Below, in pieces: positions 55,979 to 64,000 of a stretch of 64,000 bases of DNA. The stretch comes from Strongylocentrotus droebachiensis (lineage: Eukaryota; Echinodermata; Echinoidea; Camarodonta; Strongylocentrotidae). Both the position numbers and the translations under genes were made by a program. Location of the stretch: the NCBI GenBank assembly GCA_035222895.1, contig JAVYIG010002526.1, positions 62,001 to 126,000 of the forward strand. Direction: 5' to 3'. Numbering within the stretch: the stretch's first letter is position 1; every line of letters starts with the position of its first letter. A model generated the notes under the pieces. The model ran no database searches. It had not been told where the DNA came from and saw nothing but the letters and a program-made list of their open reading frames with translations.

Positions 55979-57113
55979 CTAGACATATAATACTTGTTTG
56001 GAACAAGTATAGGTGGGCTGGTCAACTAACATTTGAGACAAAATAGAGCAAAAATAAGCGACATACTGCTTACAAATTCTTAAAAGACAATATCATGTAG
56101 ATTCATTACGTGAACGAAATTCACCTTCTATAGTCATAACACGCAAATTATGACATTTCTGACATGAGGCCTTCAATCAGAATTTTCACTCTAATGACGT
56201 CATCAAAATGAAAAAGGGTTATTATTGAACTTGTAGAGAATTATCTTAGCTACAACATATCGAAATTTGGAAGAAAATCGATCAATATTTACAGAGATAC
56301 AATCAATTTTACATAAATATGCTGACGTCATAATATGCAAATTCGTATTTTGAGTTCCAAGGCCATTGTGATGATGTCACGATACACTTAATGGCCAAAT
56401 GAGACATGGAATCATATCTCCGACTCATACTCTATCTAAATATGAAAACAAATTGAAAGTCACGGCTCATTTCAAAGAGTTTTAATGAATTTTGTATAGG
56501 CATGTTTTAGCCCATATACGCTATGTATTAAAAGAGCTCGCGCGCACAGACATTTATCTAGAATTAACGCTCATCTTGTTATTAATGGTCATAAAGAGAT
56601 AAACATGGTATCAAATTCCTTGAAAAAATATGAGAAATATCATGAAAAAAAAAAAAGGCGATTCTATGTTTTTTAATGGTGTTACGCGCGAAAACGCGCG
56701 CGCATGCTTGTACCGCGATTTTTTATAAAATGCTTAAAATGACCTGAAACATATGCAAAATAAATTTGAGACGATTTTGAGCATTTTGAAATTTTGCGCG
56801 CGCATTGACGCGCGGACGTACGCGCACGCGCGCGTTTTTTTACCTGAAATTGACCGGACTGATATTGACCTTGATCATGATAAATATGAATGAGAAATAA
56901 CCTTTGGTTATGAAGATATGATCAAGAGTTTATTTTCAGAAAATTTCACAAAATGGCGCCTAGATGACGTCATCAGTCAAGGTCAAGGTTAAAAACCTTA
57001 CCTTGCTTTGTTCCTATGCCTATACATATGTGTGCCAAAATTTAAGTTATTTGATTGAGCCATTGTCAAGTTATCTTGCTAACAAAAAAGTGGGTCGAAA
57101 TAAGAAAAATAAA
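55979..57113 (-). mobile_element. Unit 24 (A), outer element of nest A-B
   Basis: Closing A hairpin ends at 58443. Net length is 1213 bp. Duplicate of unit 17. Confidence 0.85.
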
Positions 57114-58365
57114 CTAGATTTGTAATACTTGTTTGGAACAAGTATAGGTGGGCTGATCCAACAAAAAATTGAGACAAAATAATGGGTACATTTGAGATAG
57201 CTTTTTGTCTCATCTACAACATACTTGAAGTTCAGCGTAAACGAAGCTAAAACGACGTAGATATTGCTCGCGAAAGACGGGAATGTAGAATCGAGTTTTG
57301 AGAAAAAGTCATGTCCCATAGAGAATACACGCAAAATGTAAACAATTGACATGCCTTCTTTAATCGCAAAAATACGCCATGATGCCTTTGTCAAAATGAA
57401 AATCGTGGCAACTGGATTTGTAGAAAATTGTCTCAGCTAAAACATATCAAAATTTGGAAAAAAATCGATCAATATTTACAGAGTTACAATCAATTTTCCA
57501 TAAATATGCTGACGTCATAATATGCAAATTGGAATTTTGAGTTCGGAGGCCATTATGATGACGTCATGAGTTAATTGAGGGTCAAATGAGACATGAAACA
57601 ATATCTCCGAATCATACTCTATTAAAATATGAACAAAAATTGGGGTCACCTTGCATCCTAAAGACCTACAATGGATTTTGTATAGGCATGTTTTTGCCCA
57701 TATATGCTATGTATTACAAGAGCTCGCGCGCACAGAAATTTATGTTTAACGGTCGATCATTCCGTTATTAATAGTCATAAAGAGACATACATGGTACAAT
57801 TTGTTTGTAAAAATATGTGGAATATTATGAAAGAAGAAAAATGGCGATTCTATGTTGCGTAATAGTTTTACGCGCAAAAACGCGCGCGCATGCTCGTACG
57901 CGCGATTTTTTATAAAATGCTTAGAATGGCCTAAAACGTATGCAAAAAAATTTTGAGACGATTTTGAGCATTTTAAAATTTTGCGCGCGCATTGACGCGC
58001 GGATGTACGCGCACGCGCGCGTTTTTTGACCTGAAATTGACTGGACGGATATTGACCTCAATCATGATAAATATGAATGAGAAATAGCTCTTGGTTATGA
58101 AGATATGATCATGTGTTGATTTTTACAAAATGGCGCCTAGATGACGTCATCAGTGAAGGTCAATATTGAAAACGTTATTGTGCTTTGTACATATGCCTTT
58201 ACATATGTGTGCCAAATTTCAAGGCATTTGATTGAGCCATTTTCAAGTTATCTTGCTAACAAAAAAGTGGTTAGAAATAAGAAAAATATTTAATAATAAT
58301 AATAAATAATAAAGGCAATTCTAACGAAATTATAAGGTGGTCTGTACGATATACAGCCCACCTGA
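57114..58365 (-). mobile_element. Unit 25 (B), complete 1252 bp, empty site for unit 19
   Basis: Duplicate of unit 18 without the unit 19 insertion; uninterrupted linker at about 58284-58330. Confidence 0.9.
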
Positions 58366-58580
58366 TAAATAATAAATAAATAATAAATAAAGGCGATTTT
58401 AACAAAAATATAAGGTGGTCTGTATTAGATACAGCCCACCTGATAAATAAATAATAAATAATAAAGGCGATTTTAACAAAAATATAAGGTGGTCTGTATT
58501 AGATACAGCCCACCTGATAATAAATAAAGGCAATTTTAACAAAATTATAAGGTGGTCTGTATTAGATACAGCCCACCTGA
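58366..58580 (-). repeat. Three A-type 5' hairpin ends
   Basis: The first closes unit 24. The others match 45480-45572. The last abuts unit 26. Confidence 0.8.
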
Positions 58581-59715
58581 CTAGACATATAATACTTGTT
58601 TGGAACAAGTATAGGTGGGCTGGTCAACTAACATTTGAGACAAAATAGAGCAAAAATAAGCGACATACTGCTTACAAATTCTTAAAAGACAATATCATGT
58701 AGATTCATTACGTGAACGAAATTCACCTTCTATAGTCATAACACGCAAATTATGACATTTCTGACATGAGGCCTTCAATCAGAATTTTCACTCTAATGAC
58801 GTCATCAAAATGAAAAAGGGTTATTATTGAACTTGTAGAGAATTATCTTAGCTACAACATATCGAAATTTGGAAGAAAATCGATCAATATTTACAGAGAT
58901 ACAATCAATTTTACATAAATATGCTGACGTCATAATATGCAAATTCGTATTTTGAGTTCCAAGGCCATTGTGATGATGTCACGATACACTTAATGGCCAA
59001 ATGAGACATGGAATCATATCTCCGACTCATACTCTATCTAAATATGAAAACAAATTGAAAGTCACGGCTCATTTCAAAGAGTTTTAATGAATTTTGTATA
59101 GGCATGTTTTAGCCCATATACGCTATGTATTAAAAGAGCTCGCGCGCACAGACATTTATCTAGAATTAACGCTCATCTTGTTATTAATGGTCATAAAGAG
59201 ATAAACATGGTATCAAATTCCTTGAAAAAATATGAGAAATATCATGAAAAAAAAAAATGGCGATTCTATGTTTTTTAATGGTGTTACGCGCGAAAACGCG
59301 CGCGCATGCTTGTACCGCGATTTTTTATAAAATGCTTAAAATGACCTGAAACATATGCAAAATAAATTTGAGACGATTTTGAGCATTTTGAAATTTTGCG
59401 CGCGCATTGACGCGCGGACGTACGCGCACGCGCGCGTTTTTTTACCTGAAATTGACCGGACTGATATTGACCTTGATCATGATAAATATGAATGAGAAAT
59501 AACCTTTGGTTATGAAGATATGATCAAGAGTTTTTTTTCAGAAAATTTCACAAAATGGCGCCTAGATGACGTCATCAGTCAAGGTCAAGGTTAAAAACCT
59601 TACCTTGCTTTGTTCCTATGCCTATACATATGTGTGCCAAAATTTAAGTTATTTGATTGAGCCATTGTCAAGTTATCTTGCTAACAAAAAAGTGGGTCGA
59701 AATAAGAAAAATAAA
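58581..59715 (-). mobile_element. Unit 26 (A)
   Basis: Tandem copy of unit 24 at a distance of 2602 bp. Closing hairpin ends at 61045; net length 1213 bp. Confidence 0.85.
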
Positions 59716-60967
59716 CTAGATTTGTAATACTTGTTTGGAACAAGTATAGGTGGGCTGATCCAACAAAAAATTGAGACAAAATAATGGGTACATTTGAGAT
59801 AGCTTTTTGTCTCATCTACAACATACTTGAAGTTCAGCGTAAACGAAGCTAAAACGACGTAGATATTGCTCGCGAAAGACGGGAATGTAGAATCGAGTTT
59901 TGAGAAAAAGTCATGTCCCATAGAGAATACACGCAAAATGTAAACAATTGACATGCCTTCTTTAATCGCAAAAATACGCCATGATGCCTTTGTCAAAATG
60001 AAAATCGTGGCAACTGGATTTGTAGAAAATTGTCTCAGCTAAAACATATCAAAATTTGGAAAAAAATCGATCAATATTTACAGAGTTACAATCAATTTTC
60101 CATAAATATGCTGACGTCATAATATGCAAATTGGAATTTTGAGTTCGGAGGCCATTATGATGACGTCATGAGTTAATTGAGGGTCAAATGAGACATGAAA
60201 CAATATCTCCGAATCATACTCTATTAAAATATGAACAAAAATTGGGGTCACCTTGCATCCTAAAGACCTACAATGGATTTTGTATAGGCATGTTTTTGCC
60301 CATATATGCTATGTATTACAAGAGCTCGCGCGCACAGAAATTTATGTTTAACGGTCGATCATTCCGTTATTAATAGTCATAAAGAGACATACATGGTACA
60401 ATTTGTTTGTAAAAATATGTGGAATATTATGAAAGAAGAAAAATGGCGATTCTATGTTGCGTAATAGTTTTACGCGCAAAAACGCGCGCGCATGCTCGTA
60501 CGCGCGATTTTTTATAAAATGCTTAGAATGGCCTAAAACGTATGCAAAAAAATTTTGAGACGATTTTGAGCATTTTAAAATTTTGCGCGCGCATTGACGC
60601 GCGGATGTACGCGCACGCGCGCGTTTTTTGACCTGAAATTGACTGGACGGATATTGACCTCAATCATGATAAATATGAATGAGAAATAGCTCTTGGTTAT
60701 GAAGATATGATCATGTGTTGATTTTTACAAAATGGCGCCTAGATGACGTCATCAGTGAAGGTCAATATTGAAAACGTTATTGTGCTTTGTACATATGCCT
60801 TTACATATGTGTGCCAAATTTCAAGGCATTTGATTGAGCCATTTTCAAGTTATCTTGCTAACAAAAAAGTGGTTAGAAATAAGAAAAATATTTAATAATA
60901 ATAATAAATAATAAAGGCAATTCTAACGAAATTATAAGGTGGTCTGTACGATATACAGCCCACCTGA
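59716..60967 (-). mobile_element. Unit 27 (B), complete 1252 bp, second empty site for unit 19
   Basis: Tandem copy of unit 25, nested in unit 26 in the same way. Confidence 0.9.
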
Positions 60968-61335
60968 TAAATAATAAATAAATAATAAATAAAGGCGATT
61001 TTAACAAAAATATAAGGTGGTCTGTATTAGATACAGCCCACCTGATAAATAATAAATAATAAAGGCGATTTTAACAAAAATATAAGGTGGTCTGTATTAG
61101 ATACAGCCCACCTGATAAATAAATAATAAATAATAAAGGCGATTTTAACAAAAATATAAGGTGGTCTGTATTATATACAGCCCACCTGATAATAAAGAAT
61201 AAATAATAAAGGCGATTTTAACAAAAATATAAGGTGGTCTGTATTAGATACAGCCCACCTGATAATAAAGAATAAATAATAAAGGCGATTTTAACAAAAA
61301 TATAAGGTGGTCTGTATTAGATACAGCCCACCTGA
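60968..61335 (-). repeat. Five A-type 5' hairpin ends
   Basis: Matches 49168-49535 including the TATTATATAC variant. The first closes unit 26; the last abuts unit 28. Confidence 0.8.
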
Positions 61336-62601
61336 CTAGATTTGTAATACTTGTTTGGAACAAGTATAGGTGGGCTGATCCAACAAAAAATTGAGACAAA
61401 ATGAAGGGTACATTTGAGATAGCTTTTTGTCTCAGCTACAACATACTCGAAGTTCAGCGTAAATGAAGCTAAAACGACATAGATATTGCTCGCGAAAGAC
61501 GGGAATGTAGAATCAAGTTTTGAGAAAAAGTCATGTCCCATAGAGAATACACGCAAAATGTGAAAAATTGACATGCCTCCTTTAATCGCAAAAAATACGC
61601 CATGATGCCTTTGTCAAAAAGAAAAATCGTGGCGACTAGATTTGTAGAAAATTGTCTCAGCTAGAACATATCAAAATTTTGAAGAAAATTGATTAATTTT
61701 TTACAAAGATACAATCAATTTTCCAAAAATATGCTGACGTCATAATTTGCAAATTGAAATTTTGAGTTCGGAGGCCATTATGATGACGTCATGAGTTAAT
61801 TGAGGGTCAAATGAGACATGAAATCATATCTCCGATTCATACATAATCAAAATATGAAAAAAAATTGGGGTCACCTTGCATCCTAAAGAGCTACAATGGA
61901 TTTTGCATAGGCATGTTTTTGCCCATATATGCTATGTATTACAAGAGCTCGCGCGCACGGAAATTTATGTTTAACGGTCGATCATTCCGTCATTAATAGT
62001 CATAAAGAGATAAACATGCTATCAATTTGTTTGTAAAAATGTGTGGAATATTATGAAAGAAACAAAATGGCAATTCTATGTTGTGCAATAGTTTTACGCG
62101 CGAAAACGCGCACGCATGCGCGTATGCGCGTGTGCGCGATTTTTTTATAAAATGCTTAGAATGGCTTAAAAAGTGCAAAATGATTTTGAGACGATTTTGA
62201 GCATTTCAAAATTTTACGCGCGCATTGACGCGCGGATGTACGCGCACGCGCGCGTTTTTTGAGCTGCAATTGACCAGACGGATATTGACCTTGATCATGA
62301 TAAATATGAATGAGAAATACCTTTTGGTTATGAAGATATGATCATGAGTTGAATTTCGTAAAATTTTACAAAATGGTGCCTAGATGACGTCATCAGTCAA
62401 GGTCAAGGTTGAAAAAATTTCTGTGCCTTGAACATATGCCTATATATAATTGTGCTAAATTTCAAGGCATTTGATTGAGCCATTTTCAAGTTATCTTGCC
62501 AACAAAAAAGTGGTTAGAAATAAGAAAAATATTTAATAATAAATAAAGGCAATTCTAACGAAATTATAAGGTGGTCTGTACGTTATACAGCCCACCTGCT
62601 A
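61336..62601 (-). mobile_element. Unit 28 (B), duplicate of unit 20
   Basis: Same mutated terminal CT as unit 20. It differs near 61935 where unit 20 has a T-run (gctttttttt). Confidence 0.8.
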
Positions 62602-62843
62602 AATAATAATAAATAAAGGCAATTTTAACAAAATTATAAGGTGGTCTGTATTAGATACAGCCCACCTGATAATAATAAAGGCAATTTTAACAAAATTATA
62701 AGGTGGTCTGTATTAGATACAGCCCACCTGATAAAGGCAATTTTAACAAAATTATAAGGTGGTCTGTATTAGATACAGCCCACCTGATAAAGGCAATTTT
62801 AACAAAATTATAAGGTGGTCTGTATTAGATACAGCCCACCTGA
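62602..62843 (-). repeat. Four A-type 5' hairpin ends
   Basis: Duplicate of 50802-51045. Confidence 0.8.
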
Positions 62844-64000
62844 CTAGACATATAATACTTGTTTGGTACAAGTATAGGTGGGCTGGTCAACTAAAATTTG
62901 AGACGAAATAGAGCAAAAATAAGCGAGATACTGCTAAAAAGACAAGGTCATGTAGATTCATGATGTGAACGAAATTGATAATAATGATGATCATGATGAT
63001 GTCGATGATGATTATCATCATTATGAGAATGATGATCATGATGATATTGATGATGATGATGATCATGAGCCTGATCCTGACATCTTATTGAAAAAATGAG
63101 GGATGATTAAGATAGCATATAGTCTCAGCTACAACATATTTAAAAATCAACAAAATCCAAGCAGAAATAACGGCGTTATTGCTGGCAAAAGACAGGAATG
63201 TAGAATCCAGATTTGAGAAAAAGTCATCTCCCATAGGGATTACACGCAAAAAGTAATGGATCAAGTGAAAATAGTGTAATAATAAAGTAAAGAGGGGTGT
63301 TTATTACATTTGCGATTCTACGTGTTTTAATAATCAAAGTAGATGGTACAGTGAAAGGCCAAAAAGAAGAAAAAAAGGGAAGAACAAAATTCTTGGAGAC
63401 GCCCGGACTCGAACCAGGGACCTCGAGGTAGGAAGTCAAATGCGTTACCGATATACCAAAACATTTCCCATAGCGATTACACGTAAACGAAAAATGGAAT
63501 TCTCAAATCCCACTTTGCAAGTGAAATATTAGCATGATCCCGGCATTTGATCGAAAAATAAAGGGCACACTTGTGATAGCTTATTGTCTCAGCTACAACA
63601 TACTCAAAGTTTAACAGAAACGAAACTAAAACGACGGAGATATTGCTCGCGAAAGACGGGAATGTAGAATCCAGTTTTGAGGAAAAGTCATGTCCCATAG
63701 AGAATACACGCAAAATGTGAAGAATTGACATGCCTACTTTAATCGCTAAAATACGGCATGATGCCTTTGTCAAAATGAAAAATGGTTATAATTGAGCTTG
63801 TAGATAATTATTTTAACTACATCATATCGAAATTTGGAAGAAAATCGATCAATATTTACAGAGATACAATCAATTTTACATAAATATGCTGACGTCATAA
63901 TATGCAAATTCGTATTTTTAGTTCCAAGGCCATTATGATGATGTCACGATACATTTAATGGCCAAATGAGACATGAAATCATATTTCCGACACATACTCT
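62844..64000 (-). mobile_element. Unit 29 (mosaic), duplicate of unit 21, truncated by the window end
   Basis: Carries the same microsatellite (62976-63060) and tRNA-derived segment as unit 21. Confidence 0.8.
63392..63470 (-). repeat. tRNA-derived segment, third copy
   Basis: Duplicate of the segment at 51594-51672. Confidence 0.6.

Larger units (their letters stand above)
24455..64000 (-). mobile_element. Array of nested non-autonomous Helitrons (at least 29 units)
   Basis: Units recur every 1.13-1.2 kb in one orientation. Each begins on the plus strand with CTAG, a 5-7 nt spacer, a hairpin (arms ATACTTGTT / AACAAGTAT, loop TGG) and AGGTGGGCTG. Each complete copy ends with a second hairpin (arms AGGTGGTCTGTAT / ATACAGCCCACCT) and GA. 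On the minus strand this reads TC...hairpin...CTAG, the canonical Helitron layout, and occupied/empty site pairs show insertion between A and T without duplication. AGGTGGGCTG near one end is complementary to CAGCCCACCT at the other, as in Helitron2 asymmetrical inverted repeats. No coding capacity is present. Subfamilies: A (CTAGACAT start), B (CTAGATTT start, loop with ACGAT or ACGTT) and C (CTAGAAATTT start). Confidence 0.85.
53031..64000. repeat. Segmental duplication, copy 2 (runs off the window)
   Basis: Second copy of the block at 42554-53030. It contains an additional 2602-bp tandem repeat (55979-58580 and 58581-61182) and lacks unit 19. The end lies beyond the window. Confidence 0.9.

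Noticed and set aside
29400-62843. Clusters of hairpin-containing 58-75 bp repeats as a CRISPR-like array
   Set aside because: The 'spacers' are A/T-rich linkers and not unique sequences, the repeats are ends of a mobile element, and the genome is eukaryotic.
24455-64000. Ordinary satellite DNA
   Set aside because: Occupied/empty sites, subfamily-matched 5' ends and constant net lengths show discrete element insertions. Tandem duplication only adds to this.

Overview
This window looks like animal genomic DNA, probably from a marine invertebrate. It is A+T-rich with intron/transposon-style intergenic sequence and retained CpG-dense islands, and it carries Helentron, LINE, Ty3-type and MITE sequences together. 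I cannot place the species from sequence alone. No ordinary host gene is convincingly present; nearly everything recognisable is transposon-derived.

Left part (1-15 kb). A TTAA-flanked MITE (833-1513) and a cluster of palindrome-bearing tandem repeats (1776-2476) lie upstream of a large autonomous Helentron (Helitron2-type rolling-circle transposon) on the plus strand. Its coding region (3182-14765) is nearly open, divided into four reading frames. In order they encode a PHD finger, a cysteine-protease module resembling the herpesvirus tegument deubiquitinase followed by an OTU protease, a second copy of that same pair, a Lys/Arg-rich repeat region, DUF6570-like and Rep (HUH/Tyr) domains, a PIF1-type helicase, and an AP-endonuclease-like (EEP) domain.

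Middle part (15-24.4 kb). This stretch holds a decayed DNA transposon with 32-bp inverted repeats, a fossil Ty3-type RNase H fragment, unrecognised A+T-rich DNA, a pair of purine-rich repeats, a small polyadenylated retroposed insertion with a 10-bp target duplication, a 257-bp TA-flanked MITE, and old diverged monomers of the family that fills the rest of the window.

Right part (24.4-64 kb). This is an array of at least 29 related units, all in one orientation. They look like a satellite with a 1.13-1.2 kb period, but the sequence shows that they are non-autonomous Helitrons read on the minus strand. They start TCAGGTGGGCTG, end in a hairpin, a 5-7 nt spacer and CTAG, and insert between A and T without target duplication. 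Two pairs of occupied and empty sites inside the window fix the ends to the base (elements of 1208 and 1200 bp). The elements are nested: each new copy sits in the A/T-rich linker just inside the 5' end of the previous one. The orphaned 5' hairpins therefore pile up downstream, like closing brackets after a run of opening brackets. In the clean cases the brackets match by subfamily, and element length (A about 1.18-1.21 kb, B about 1.25-1.27 kb) is constant once nested copies are subtracted.

A block of about 10.5 kb (42554-53030) is duplicated directly downstream, with an extra 2602-bp tandem repeat and one Helitron insertion distinguishing the copies. Within the array are a LINE fragment with a 9-bp target duplication, a second TTAA MITE, tRNA-derived segments, Z-DNA-prone CpG tracts, and recurring TGACGTCA and TCAAGGTCA motifs. 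The autonomous Helentron would be an obvious candidate source of transposase for the array, but I could not match its ends to those of the array elements.
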